Part shown: in pieces, positions 44,801 to 53,474 of the stretch | How positions within the stretch are numbered: the first letter of the stretch is position 1 | Layout: each line of letters opens with the position of its first letter | NCBI GenBank assembly: GCA_017612555.1 | Contig: JAGAFR010000037.1 | Span: 1 to 64,000, forward strand | Length of the DNA: 64,000 nucleotides | Direction of reading: 5' to 3' | Source of the DNA: Lachnospiraceae bacterium | GTDB lineage: Bacteria > Bacillota > Clostridia > Lachnospirales > Lachnospiraceae | Translations under genes and position numbers: made by a program | The notes under the pieces: model-generated | What the model saw: the letters and a program-made list of their open reading frames with translations, nothing else | What the model was told of the DNA's origin: nothing | The model's database searches: none

Positions 44801-45811
44801 TCAGTGTGTGCCGATCAACATAGTAATATCGGAAATCCGGATAAAATAGCCTATCGGTGATCTGTTTGAATTATACATCCGGTTGATATCGCAGCTGAAT
44901 GATTCTCCCTGATGCTCAAATGCTTTTGTAAGGTTGCTTTCCGCTTTATCATCATTTACCAAAGACATGAGCGGTTGTCTTAGAAATGTATTGAATCTTC
45001 CTCCGTTACCCGGTATCTTCTTCTCGAGCTCCCAATCGTTAAGTTCCGGAAACAGACTTACGGCGTAATCATTGCTTCCCATATACCTGAGTCTGTTATC
45101 AAATACGATGTATCCGGTTCTGGACTTATCACTGTCGATTATGCTAGCATTGTTATATAAGGAATATCTGTATATCTTGGAAAGCGGTACAAGAATGATG
45201 CTCATTGAAAATACAAGCACTATCGGCAGAAGCTCATATCTTACATGAACAAATCGCTCTATAAGATATACAGCTATGGTCAATGCTTCCGAAAACAAAA
45301 GAACCTCAACGTTAATCTTGCTGACAACGTTTTTTTTGTTAAGCGAGATCAGTCCGACAACAATACCTCCGACCATGTAGATGCACATCATTGCAATACA
45401 CAGAGTGTGACAGGGGCCATATGTCTTGGTAAGATAGCCAAAGCCGTCATTAGTGTTGAATTTGACTTTTTTGTAAAAGATCGAATACTTGCCGATGGTA
45501 CAAACGCTTGCATATATGAGCGTTTGCAGACCAAACATACATATACGGAGTACCGCCGGAAGCTCTATGCGACAGATATTGCATATAACGAGAAAGATCA
45601 ACAGCGGTGCAAATACGGAAGCCACATATGCGATCTTGTTGCCCAGAATAGCCTCCTCAAGACCGCTTGCAGCCGAGATTGAATAGTAACCGCCGTTACT
45701 GATCGTCACTATAAGGACAAGGATCAGGATGTTATGATCAAAACTCCTGCCATACAGATTGATGAACACAAAGATCGCGAGTGAAACAAAGAAACAGATC
45801 AGATAAAGCAT
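44801..45811 (-). CDS. 7TM membrane sensor with C-terminal PAS-like domain and no output domain
   Basis: A 336-residue protein: seven or eight hydrophobic helices (about residues 1-215) like the HisK_N 7TM sensor region, then a PAS-like segment (about 235-336, GYIVFDNRLRYMGSNDYAVSLFPEL ... GYFIRISDIT). In relatives this architecture is normally followed by GGDEF, HD-GYP or kinase domains. Here the protein ends right after the PAS-like part and the next ORF begins one base later with a full-length HD-GYP protein. Its ATG directly follows the gltX stop (TAGATG). No frameshift is apparent: the downstream protein has its own membrane domain. It probably senses and interacts with the HD-GYP partner. 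Confidence 0.75.
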   Translation of the reverse strand: MLYLICFFVSLAIFVFINLYGRSFDHNILILVLIVTISNGGYYSISAASGLEEAILGNKIAYVASVFAPLLIFLVICNICRIELPAVLRICMFGLQTLIYASVCTIGKYSIFYKKVKFNTNDGFGYLTKTYGPCHTLCIAMMCIYMVGGIVVGLISLNKKNVVSKINVEVLLFSEALTIAVYLIERFVHVRYELLPIVLVFSMSIILVPLSKIYRYSLYNNASIIDSDKSRTGYIVFDNRLRYMGSNDYAVSLFPELNDWELEKKIPGNGGRFNTFLRQPLMSLVNDDKAESNLTKAFEHQGESFSCDINRMYNSNRSPIGYFIRISDITMLIGTH

Positions 45812-47266
45812 CTACTCTCCTTTTAGTTTTGCTATCGCATTTTTGATACGGGCACAGGACTCTTCCCTGCCAAGGACCTCCATGAGTTCGGTAGCTCCTC
45901 CGGGCGTCATCTGCTTTCCGGAAAGTGCGGTCCTGATCGGCCACATGACAAATCCGGTCTTATATTCATGCGCCGCAGCATACTCCGAAAGCTTTGCAAA
46001 CAGTGCATCGCTTGAAAAATCATTCATATCCTCAATTATCGGAAGCACTTCTTCAAGAAGCTTAAGGCTCGACTCCGGGTCGGTCTTCATCTTCTTGTGC
46101 GTATACATTGATATATCGTAATCAGGCACTTTTTCGAAGAAATCAATGTGGTCTTTAATATCCGGGAATATCTCTATTCTCGTCTTGACCATGTTTGCGA
46201 TCTTAACAAGATCCAGATCCTTCGTGATGACTTCCTTGATGTACGGAAGTGCCATCTCGTAGAACCTGTCAAAATCCATAGCTTTGATGTATTCGCCGTT
46301 CATCCACTTAAGCTTTGTATAGTCAAACACAGCCGGTGATTTGCTCATCTTCGTATAATCAAATTTGGCGATCAGTTCATCGAGACTCATGATCTCAACA
46401 TTGTCCTCCGAAGACCATCCGAGAAGTGCGACAAAATTAACTATCGCCTCGGAAACGAATCCCTGATCAAGAAGGTCCTCATATGACGAATGTCCGCTTC
46501 TCTTTGAAAGCTTCTTGTGTTCTTCATCGGTGATAAGAGGGCAATGTACATATACCGGAATATCCCATCCGAATGCTTCATACAGTCTGTTATACTTAGG
46601 CGTTGATGACAGATACTCATTGCCTCTGACGACATGGGTGATGCCCATAAGATGATCGTCTATGACATTCGCAAAATTGTAAGTGGGGAAACCGTCCGAC
46701 TTGATCAGTATCATGTCGTCAAGCTCGGCATTATCAACGGTTATATCTCCGTATATCTCATCATGAAATGTAGTCGTTCCCTCGGTTGGATTATTCTGTC
46801 TGATGACATAGGGCATTCCGGCGTCAAGGTTAGCCTGTATCTCTTCCTTGGACAGGTGCAGGCAGTGTTTGTCGTATACGTTGATCTCCTTGCCCGCAAC
46901 GGTTGTGGACAGACTGTCGAGGCGCTCCTTGGTACAGAAGCAGTAATAAGCCTTTCCCTCGTCGATCAGCTGTTTTGCATACTTAAGATACAATCCCGAA
47001 GCCTGACGCTCGCTCTGAACGTAAGGTCCGTACCCTCCGTCCTTATCGGGCCCCTCATCATGTATAAGACCCGTCTTTTCAAGCGTTCTGTATATAATGT
47101 CAACTGCGCCCTCGACATACCTTTCCTGATCGGTATCTTCTATTCGCAGCATGAACGTTCCGTTCTCGTGTTTTGCGATAAGAAATGCATAAAGCGCCGT
47201 GCGGAGATTCCCCACGTGCATCCTTCCGGTAGGACTCGGCGCAAATCTTGTTCTGACTTTACTCAT
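45812..47266 (-). CDS. gltX: Glutamyl-tRNA synthetase
   Basis: Class I synthetase, 484 residues, charging tRNA-Glu (and tRNA-Gln in organisms using the amidotransferase route). The HIGH-type motif is [22 protein letters not shown] (residues about 8-29) and the KMSKS-type motif is [10 protein letters not shown] (about 250). [16 protein letters not shown] is the usual glutamate/tRNA acceptor segment. A minus-strand TATAAT lies at 47310-47315, about 40 nt upstream. Two membrane signalling genes follow with no gap, an unusual partner set for a synthetase. Confidence 0.95.
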   Translation of the reverse strand: MSKVRTRFAPSPTGRMHVGNLRTALYAFLIAKHENGTFMLRIEDTDQERYVEGAVDIIYRTLEKTGLIHDEGPDKDGGYGPYVQSERQASGLYLKYAKQLIDEGKAYYCFCTKERLDSLSTTVAGKEINVYDKHCLHLSKEEIQANLDAGMPYVIRQNNPTEGTTTFHDEIYGDITVDNAELDDMILIKSDGFPTYNFANVIDDHLMGITHVVRGNEYLSSTPKYNRLYEAFGWDIPVYVHCPLITDEEHKKLSKRSGHSSYEDLLDQGFVSEAIVNFVALLGWSSEDNVEIMSLDELIAKFDYTKMSKSPAVFDYTKLKWMNGEYIKAMDFDRFYEMALPYIKEVITKDLDLVKIANMVKTRIEIFPDIKDHIDFFEKVPDYDISMYTHKKMKTDPESSLKLLEEVLPIIEDMNDFSSDALFAKLSEYAAAHEYKTGFVMWPIRTALSGKQMTPGGATELMEVLGREESCARIKNAIAKLKGE

Positions 47267-47309
47267 TTGTTTATCCCTTACTTTCTTCGAATTTTAAACC
47301 TTAAGAATC

Positions 47310-47315
47310 ATTATA
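47310..47315 (-). promoter_or_regulatory. -10 box of the gltX unit
   Basis: Minus-strand TATAAT at 47310-47315; the matching -35 region (CTGTTA, 18-bp spacer) is poor. The rest of the 147-bp divergent region before prs is AT-rich without obvious stems. Confidence 0.5.
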
Positions 47316-47413
47316 TAGTCTTTCCCGTAAAAATAACAGTAGAAAAATACCGCGGATATTGATAAACTATTGTCGCAATAAATGCAATCCGACTTAAAGG
47401 AAGGTTACAAATA

Positions 47414-48619
47414 ATGGCTGAACATCTTTCCATTGAAGATATGCTCCCCGTAGCTCCACTCGGTCTTGTCGTTCATGACAGCTGCAGAGAGCTGGGACAA
47501 GCAGTTGATAAACGTCTTGTTGAATTCCGTAAACATGAGAATGCACATCATCCGGATTCAAGCGGTTTCTTCGGATACCGCAAGGATTCCTATATCATAG
47601 ACTGCGAATGGCCGAGGTTCGGGACAGGCGAAGGAAAAGCCATCTTAAGAGACACTGCAAGAGGTATGGATATATTCATCCTCGCCGACGTATGTAACCA
47701 CAGTCTCTCTTTTACCGTTAACGGTTTTGTGCACTATATGTCACCCGATGATATCTATATGGATGTCAAAAGGATTATCGCAGCGATAGGGGGAAAAGCT
47801 CATAGGATAACGGTTGTTATGCCTTTTCTCTATGAATCCCGCCAGCATAAACGTTCAATGCGCGAATCCCTTGACTGTGCCATGGCACTGGCAGAGCTGG
47901 CCGACATGGGGGTCAATGATGTCATCACTTTTGATGCACACGATCCGAAAGTACAAAATTCCATCCCGCTTTGCGGGTTTGATAATTTTACTCCCCCGTA
48001 TGAGTTCGTATCGGCCCTTATCCACTACGAGCGTGACCTGATCATCGACAAGGACCACCTTATTGTCATCAGTCCGGATGAAGGAGCTCTTGACCGTGCT
48101 GTATACTTTGCGGGTGTTCTGGGAGTCAATACGGGTATGTTCTACAAGCGCCGCGACTACACCAAAGTGATAAACGGCAAGAACCCTATCGTTGCACACG
48201 AATTCCTCGGGGATAATATCGACGGCAAGGACGTCATAGTGATAGATGATATGATAAGTTCGGGCGGAAGCATGATGGATACCGCCAAGCAGCTCAAGTC
48301 AATGAACGCAAAGCGCGTATACGTATGCTGTACATTCGGTCTGTTCACAGAGGGTATCGAACTGTTTGACAAGGCTTATGATGAGTGTGTCTTTGAAAAG
48401 ATGATCGTTACCAACCTGTGCTATCACGATCCTGAGATAAAGACACGCCCTTATTTCATCGAAGCGGATATGAGTGAATTCCTGGCAAACGTCGTTGACT
48501 ACATGAACCATGATATCGCAATGTCAAAGGTTCACACCAACACCGAAAAGATACAGGAAGTGCTGAGACGATATAACAACAGGCTCGGAATGGAGTTCCT
48601 GGCTGACGACAACGCTTAA
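47414..48619 (+). CDS. prs: Ribose-phosphate pyrophosphokinase, long clostridial form
   Basis: Makes PRPP from ribose-5-phosphate and ATP for nucleotide, histidine and tryptophan synthesis. The 401-residue protein is longer than classical Prs (about 315) because of an N-terminal extension and inserts, a form seen in Lachnospiraceae. The two phosphoribosyltransferase-like halves are visible. The first carries MPFLYESRQHKR and VITFDAHDPKVQN; the second carries the pyrophosphate-binding segment VIVIDDMISSGGSMMDTAKQL (about residues 276-296) with adjacent aspartates. AAGGAAGG lies 9 nt before the ATG. Its stop overlaps that of the convergent yraN gene. Confidence 0.9.
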   Translation: MAEHLSIEDMLPVAPLGLVVHDSCRELGQAVDKRLVEFRKHENAHHPDSSGFFGYRKDSYIIDCEWPRFGTGEGKAILRDTARGMDIFILADVCNHSLSFTVNGFVHYMSPDDIYMDVKRIIAAIGGKAHRITVVMPFLYESRQHKRSMRESLDCAMALAELADMGVNDVITFDAHDPKVQNSIPLCGFDNFTPPYEFVSALIHYERDLIIDKDHLIVISPDEGALDRAVYFAGVLGVNTGMFYKRRDYTKVINGKNPIVAHEFLGDNIDGKDVIVIDDMISSGGSMMDTAKQLKSMNAKRVYVCCTFGLFTEGIELFDKAYDECVFEKMIVTNLCYHDPEIKTRPYFIEADMSEFLANVVDYMNHDIAMSKVHTNTEKIQEVLRRYNNRLGMEFLADDNA

Positions 48620-48972
48620 TTCATATACGTAAAAGCATTTTTGTACCACCTTACCTGCCCGCCTTCTATCGCAACTACATCAAATCTAAGCTTTGCATCA
48701 TAGGGAAGTTTCTTTACCAGCCGATAGTAATCGGCCACTTTGGAGATCTTTGTGGCTTTTCTTACATCAACAGCCTCCTCCGGATGGCCTGCCAGAGAGG
48801 TCTTTCTGTACTTTACTTCAACAAATACGATATATTCTCCGTCTCGCGCGATTATATCTATCTCACCGAATCTGCTTCGGAAGTTCAGATCCGTTACCTT
48901 CAGCCCACACTCGGTCAAAAACCTTGCAGCCTCATCTTCTTTTCTCGTACCTAAACTTCGCTTGTTCATCAC
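48616..48972 (-). CDS. YraN family (UPF0102) putative endonuclease
   Basis: Small protein of 118 residues with a restriction-endonuclease-like fold predicted for the family. Key motifs are GTRKEDEAARFLTECG (residues about 7-22), the catalytic-type RFGEIDIIARDGEYIVFVEVKYRK (about 34-57, D...ExK) and the tail RFDVVAI. From family knowledge it usually sits by rnhB and rbgA, as here. The start overlaps the FlhB-like gene stop by 4 bp. It is the last gene of the ribosome/SRP block. Confidence 0.93.
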   Translation of the reverse strand: MMNKRSLGTRKEDEAARFLTECGLKVTDLNFRSRFGEIDIIARDGEYIVFVEVKYRKTSLAGHPEEAVDVRKATKISKVADYYRLVKKLPYDAKLRFDVVAIEGGQVRWYKNAFTYMN

Positions 48973-49256
48973 TTACCCAGCTTGCTTCGGATCTTCTCCA
49001 TATTATCGACAAATACGAGGATCTCGGCTACGACTTCATACAGTTCCGGAGGTATGTACTCTCCTATGTCAAGCTTTGACAGAGTATTCGCCAGCTTTTC
49101 ATCCTGATGTACAGGCACGTCATTCTCTTTTGCCTGTTCGATAATTCGTTCCGCCAGCTTCCCTCGTCCTGTCGCAACTATCTTCGGGGCCATGTCTTCA
49201 GGGTTATACTCTATGGCCACAGCCTGTTTTATTTTCTTCTTTTCTTCCTCAGCCAT
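48969..49256 (-). CDS. FlhB C-terminal domain-like small protein (YlqH type)
   Basis: A 95-residue soluble homologue of the cytoplasmic domain of FlhB, comparable to B. subtilis YlqH. The recognisable core is AVAIEYNPEDMAPKIVATGRGKLAERIIEQAKENDVPVHQDEKLANTL followed by the IPPELYEVVAEIL helix. The FlhB autocleavage motif NPTH reads NPED, so self-cleavage is not expected. No FlhB membrane part is present. It directly follows the FliK-like gene by 1 bp, as ylqH follows ylqG. A flagellar export role is not established for this pair. Confidence 0.87.
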   Translation of the reverse strand: MAEEEKKKIKQAVAIEYNPEDMAPKIVATGRGKLAERIIEQAKENDVPVHQDEKLANTLSKLDIGEYIPPELYEVVAEILVFVDNMEKIRSKLGK

Positions 49257-49257
49257 A

Positions 49258-51273
49258 TTATGCCCTTACATCAAACCTCATTCTGGAAACAACGACCGGA
49301 CTGTCGGCGTGGGATTCATCCTTGGTGAATTCGTCTGTGATCGGTGTGATCGGCTCTCCCGGAGTTCTCTGTGTAACTTTCGTGCTCGTATTATATCCTT
49401 TGGCGGTGAGCCTGTCTGTCAGTTCATCTATATGTGACTCGATAAAATCAAGGAGTTCTTCGGTCTGAAGATAAAAGTTAGTGCTGACTTTTGTATGATC
49501 CTGCATCGTAACATATATATCCATCGGTCCGAGATGCTCCATATCAAGATGCAGGAGTGCCGAATAATTACCGTCATTGTTGTTAAGATTCTTCTTGTTG
49601 GTATATACATAAAGCTCACCGTTTGCATCTTCTCCGGCCATCTTAAGCGGGAGCTGGACATACCCGACGAATTCATTGAGCTGGTTCATGAAATTGACAT
49701 TATCCGTAAGTGCGCCTGCAGCTTTTGATACGGCTGATTCCCCTCTTCCGATGCTTTCCATAAGCTCCGTTATCTTAGCCGATGTCTTCTGGATACGGTC
49801 ATAGAGCTCATCTATCTTTCCGTTCTTGGACACATCTTCGGGCTTTATCGACATCTGTGCCTTGACGGAATCCTTGACGAGTTTTGTAAAACCGTCCGAT
49901 CTTAACAGATCAGCCAGCTTCCGGTTTATATCATTCCTGACTGATTCCGTTTGTGCTTCGATACCCTGTTGCAAAACGGCCGTTGCAGCATTGGGGTTAT
50001 TTGCGGTGGGAGTATCCTTCAGGTGTTCAATGTCCGCCCTTGCATCGGTGAGGTGTTTCCCTCCATCGGCGATCTCTCCCTGATCTTCGGAATACTCCTT
50101 AAGCTGCGTCTCATCAACTCTGATCTCTTCAGGCGGATATTTTTCCGTAAGTTCCTTAACAAGCGTGATCACTTCGGAGGGACTCAGCGGTTCATGAATA
50201 TCCTGACTCTCTCCGGCCAAAATGAGAATGTTCTGAATATCGCTTGCAAGAATATGCTGCTCGGTCCCTGTAAGCGAAAGATTCGGATTGATCGTTTCCG
50301 GGACTGTCTGGGCGTTTGTACCGGTTCCTTCTGCCGCTTCCGGCTGCGTTGTATTTACCGCACCTTCAGCCTGTAATATCTGTACCGCACCTTCGGTCTG
50401 CGGAGTCTGTACCTCTCCTTCTGTTTGAGCAGTCTGTACCGCGCTTTCGCTCTGAAGGATCTCGGGTGCCTGCGCTATCGCTGCGGCTTCTGCACCCATC
50501 TCAACATTAACCGTATCGGGAGCTATAGCCTCAAGAGCTTCCGGATCTATGAGATTCAGTACTTCGTTTATCACCTCTCCCGCCGGCATGTTTCCGATCA
50601 TCGGAGCTTCACTTCCGGAAGCCGACACAAGATCAAGCGCCTCATTAAACAGATCAGCGACACCATCGGCTACCGACTGCATATCATTCATTATCCGGTG
50701 TTCAAAATTGCGATAGTTATCAAACTGAATGACGTTTGACTCAGTAAGAGGCATATTAAGCTTGGTCATCTGGACTATGGATTCGGGGGAAACATTCTGA
50801 TGTGTCGAAACATTCCTGAACATTTCAGCCAGGGCATTTCTGTTGACCGGCATGCTCTCAGACATCATCCTGTCTGTCATGGCAAGTGTCGTATTATTAA
50901 CGGGAAGTCCCGCGGCTTTAAGTGCAGCCATAGCCGCACTGTTATTGTTAAGATTGGAAAAGAGCGGTCGAAGTGCAGTCTGCCCGCCGGGCGCCTTAGC
51001 CACTTCAAATGTCAGTTTCATACCGACTTCGATACTGGCATCACCCTGGAGCTTTGCGGTCATGGTCTGATCATTTTCAAGATGAATGGTGACTTCATTG
51101 CCGTTCTTATCGATGATCTCACCTGTTACGGTAGATCCCGAGGCAAGTCCGGCACCCGCAGCGGCATTTCCGTCAGGGCCCGGGGCAACTCTTGAGACAT
51201 CTGCCGCATTACCTGTACTGTATTTACCGTAATCATTGTTTATGTAGTTGCTGCTATCGATAGTTATCGCCAT
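49258..51273 (-). CDS. FliK-like hook-length-control homologue (YlqG type)
   Basis: A 671-residue protein with an N-terminal domain (about 1-110, GEIIDKNGNEVTIHLENDQTMTAKL) and a long variable, Ala/Glu/Gln-rich middle containing four 9-residue repeats of the EGxVQ type (about residues 276-311). A conserved C-terminal FliK/Flg_hook-like domain follows (about 545-655, QLPLKMAGEDANGELYVY, LLHLDMEHLGPMDIYVTMQ). It has no signal peptide. Position and partner match B. subtilis ylqG-ylqH beside rnhB. It could control a secretion substrate switch with the FlhB-like neighbour or have a non-flagellar function; sequence does not decide. Confidence 0.82.
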   Translation of the reverse strand: MAITIDSSNYINNDYGKYSTGNAADVSRVAPGPDGNAAAGAGLASGSTVTGEIIDKNGNEVTIHLENDQTMTAKLQGDASIEVGMKLTFEVAKAPGGQTALRPLFSNLNNNSAAMAALKAAGLPVNNTTLAMTDRMMSESMPVNRNALAEMFRNVSTHQNVSPESIVQMTKLNMPLTESNVIQFDNYRNFEHRIMNDMQSVADGVADLFNEALDLVSASGSEAPMIGNMPAGEVINEVLNLIDPEALEAIAPDTVNVEMGAEAAAIAQAPEILQSESAVQTAQTEGEVQTPQTEGAVQILQAEGAVNTTQPEAAEGTGTNAQTVPETINPNLSLTGTEQHILASDIQNILILAGESQDIHEPLSPSEVITLVKELTEKYPPEEIRVDETQLKEYSEDQGEIADGGKHLTDARADIEHLKDTPTANNPNAATAVLQQGIEAQTESVRNDINRKLADLLRSDGFTKLVKDSVKAQMSIKPEDVSKNGKIDELYDRIQKTSAKITELMESIGRGESAVSKAAGALTDNVNFMNQLNEFVGYVQLPLKMAGEDANGELYVYTNKKNLNNNDGNYSALLHLDMEHLGPMDIYVTMQDHTKVSTNFYLQTEELLDFIESHIDELTDRLTAKGYNTSTKVTQRTPGEPITPITDEFTKDESHADSPVVVSRMRFDVRA
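50341..50448 (-). repeat. Four 27-bp tandem repeats in the FliK-like gene
   Basis: The minus-strand coding sequence repeats a 27-nt unit four times, encoding ESAVQTAQT, EGEVQTPQT, EGAVQILQA and EGAVNTTQP. The 27-bp period keeps the frame, so repeat number could vary between strains without breaking the protein, changing the linker length of a predicted ruler-type protein. Confidence 0.75.
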
Positions 51274-51292
51274 ACGTTCACAACTGCCTTAG

Positions 51293-52048
51293 TCAGATAA
51301 AGTTCTTTATAAATGTCCTTCTGTGGATCGGGCATGGACCGAGTTCTTTGATCGCTTTAATATGATCCGCCGAACCGTATCCTTTATTTGATGCAAATCC
51401 GTATCCCGGATACAGGCTGTCCATCTCCTCCATCATCCTGTCTCTTGTAACCTTTGCAACAATGCTCGCGGCGGCTATCGAACAGCTCTTTGCATCGCCT
51501 TTGATGATCGGTATCTGCCTGATATCCACACCGGGGATCGTAACTGCATCGTTTAATAATATATCGGGTCTTACCGCCAGATTCATTATGGCAGAACGCA
51601 TAGCCTCATATGTTGCCTGCAGTATGTTTATCTCATCTATACGCTCATGGTCAACTATACCTATGGATACGGCAACAGCACGTTCATATATGATATCGTA
51701 TAGCTCGTCACGCTTTGATGCGGTCAGTTGCTTGGAATCATTCAGATACAGTATCCTCTCGTCCTTCGGAAGAATTACGGCTCCTGCCACGACAGGTCCG
51801 GCAAGAGGTCCGCGCCCAACCTCATCTATTCCGCAGATGGCTGAATATGCGCTGTATTCCTTCTCATAAGAGAGCATCTTCTCGGTACGGCTGATCTCTT
51901 TTTCATGCTTATCGGAAAGGTTCTTTGCCCTTTTTACGAGTTGCTTTACGCCGTTTCTTTCATCAGCCGAATACTTTTCGATGAACAAGCCGTAATCGCC
52001 TTCCGTTATATTGTCAAAAGCCGCTTTTATATCACGGATACTTTCCAT
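51293..52048 (-). CDS. rnhB: Ribonuclease HII
   Basis: Removes misincorporated ribonucleotides and RNA primers from RNA-DNA hybrids. The 251-residue protein has an N-terminal extension (about 1-65), as in B. subtilis RnhB, then the catalytic domain opening with GIDEVGRGPLAGPVVAGAVIL (about residue 74), supplying the DE pair. Further acidic residues are in LLNDAVTIPG and GDAKSCSIAAASIVAKVTRDRMM. The C-terminal YGSADHIKAIKELGPCPIHRRTFI is typical. It sits between a signal peptidase gene and the ylqG-like gene in the conserved order. Confidence 0.96.
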   Translation of the reverse strand: MESIRDIKAAFDNITEGDYGLFIEKYSADERNGVKQLVKRAKNLSDKHEKEISRTEKMLSYEKEYSAYSAICGIDEVGRGPLAGPVVAGAVILPKDERILYLNDSKQLTASKRDELYDIIYERAVAVSIGIVDHERIDEINILQATYEAMRSAIMNLAVRPDILLNDAVTIPGVDIRQIPIIKGDAKSCSIAAASIVAKVTRDRMMEEMDSLYPGYGFASNKGYGSADHIKAIKELGPCPIHRRTFIKNFI

Positions 52049-52061
52049 ATGCTGCCTTTCC

Positions 52062-52610
52062 TTAGAATATTTTTATCTTCTTAAAAGGGTAAACCCTCAT
52101 GAACATTCTACCTTTAATTCTCGACCGTGTCACTAATCCGACGTCTTCATATCTCGAGTCGATACTCTCTTTTCTGTTATCTCCGACCACAAAGTATTCA
52201 TCATCAAGAAGCTGTATCGGAGCGGAAGCTATGCCGGCATATTCCGGCATATCAAGTCCCTTTATATCCTTTATCTCCTCTCCGTTTATAAGGAACTTCC
52301 CATCCGTTATCTGAACGGTCTCGGAAGGAAGAGCAATAACCCTCTTTATCAGGTCTTCGCTTCCTTTCTGCTTGAATACTACAATGTCAAATCTCTTGGG
52401 ATCACGGAACCGATATGAGATCTTATCGATCATTACGCTGTCACCCGACTCCAGCGTATGTTCCATGGAATGATTGTGAACACTTACTCTTTCAAAAACA
52501 TATTCGGACAATATAAAAGTAAGCAGGAGCACTGCAAGGATGAATAACCCGATCTTGAGCACACCGATCATCTGTCCGCCGGCTTTTCTTTTTTTCGTCC
52601 TCTTTTTCAC
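52062..52610 (-). CDS. lepB: Signal peptidase I (second copy)
   Basis: Membrane serine protease removing signal peptides from exported proteins, 182 residues. One N-terminal helix (about 14-36) is followed by the catalytic Ser in VHNHSMEHTLESGDSVMIDKI, the catalytic Lys in DLIKRVIALPSETVQI, and the conserved FVVGDNRKESIDSR box. A basic N-terminus (MKKRTKKRKAGG) places the tail in the cytosol. It is a paralogue of the lepB at 53471-54055, with rbgA between them. Two copies probably have different substrate ranges; this is inference from B. subtilis SipS/SipT. Confidence 0.94.
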   Translation of the reverse strand: MKKRTKKRKAGGQMIGVLKIGLFILAVLLLTFILSEYVFERVSVHNHSMEHTLESGDSVMIDKISYRFRDPKRFDIVVFKQKGSEDLIKRVIALPSETVQITDGKFLINGEEIKDIKGLDMPEYAGIASAPIQLLDDEYFVVGDNRKESIDSRYEDVGLVTRSRIKGRMFMRVYPFKKIKIF

Positions 52611-52622
52611 GATATTTCTTTC

Positions 52623-53474
52623 CTATATCTGTCCGGGTTTTTCAAGCGTTATGTTTCCGAGCTTACCGGCTCTGAACTCATCAAGCACAATGTGTGCAGA
52701 CTTTGCGGTATCCGGCTCATTACCCTTTTTCAGACAGCCTCTTTTAATAGAGATCTGTTCTAAAATAACGGGCGTTTCCAAACTTTCATCACACTCGTAT
52801 CTGCTAAAGAACACTCCCGGATAATCTGATCTTACATGAGATATCAGACTCATTGCAAGCTCTGTCTCGTCAAGTATCTCATCGTTAATAGAGCCGATAT
52901 AAGCAAGATTCAATCCAATCTGTTCATTCTCAAATCTGGGCCAGAGTATTCCCGGAGTATCAAGAAGATCGACACCCTTACCGAGCCTGATCCATTGTTT
53001 TCCTTTTGTAACGCCAGGCTTATTACCTGTCTTGGCACTGGCTTTCCTGCAAAGCGAATTGATGAACGTTGATTTTCCCACATTAGGGATACCGACTACC
53101 ATCGCCCTGACGGGACGATTGATTATACCCTTCTTTTTGTCGCGTTCTATCTTTTCGCTGCAAACCTTTTCTATCGATCTGTTTATCGGAGAAAACCCTT
53201 CCCTTGATCTCGAATTGATGATAAGAGCTTCAAGTCCTTTTTCCCTGAAGTATTCCTGCCACTTGGCGTTCATGGCACTATCAGCCAGGTCCGCTTTATT
53301 AAGAAGTATCAAGCGCGATCTGCCGCGCGCGAGTTCATCTATGTCGGGATTTCTGGAAGAAAACGGGATCCTTGCGTCTATAAGTTCAATGACAAGATCC
53401 ACGAGCTTGATGTCTTCCTGCATCATCCTCTTTGCTTTTGTCATATGTCCGGGATACCACTGGACCTGCATCAT
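52623..53474 (-). CDS. rbgA: Ribosome biogenesis GTPase YlqF/RbgA
   Basis: Circularly permuted GTPase needed for late 50S subunit assembly. The 283-residue protein shows the permuted order: the G4 motif LLNKADLADS (about residue 57) precedes G1 VGIPNVGKSTFINSL (about 125) and G3 DTPGILWPR (about 172). The N-terminal VQWYPGHMTKAKRMM is the family signature. It overlaps the flanking lepB gene by 4 bp. The position next to rplS and rnhB matches B. subtilis. Confidence 0.96.
   Translation of the reverse strand: MMQVQWYPGHMTKAKRMMQEDIKLVDLVIELIDARIPFSSRNPDIDELARGRSRLILLNKADLADSAMNAKWQEYFREKGLEALIINSRSREGFSPINRSIEKVCSEKIERDKKKGIINRPVRAMVVGIPNVGKSTFINSLCRKASAKTGNKPGVTKGKQWIRLGKGVDLLDTPGILWPRFENEQIGLNLAYIGSINDEILDETELAMSLISHVRSDYPGVFFSRYECDESLETPVILEQISIKRGCLKKGNEPDTAKSAHIVLDEFRAGKLGNITLEKPGQI

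Noticed and set aside
44799..44803. Frameshift joining the 7TM-PAS protein to the HD-GYP protein
   Set aside because: The downstream protein has its own complete membrane and sensor region and a proper ATG, so two separate genes fit better than one broken gene.
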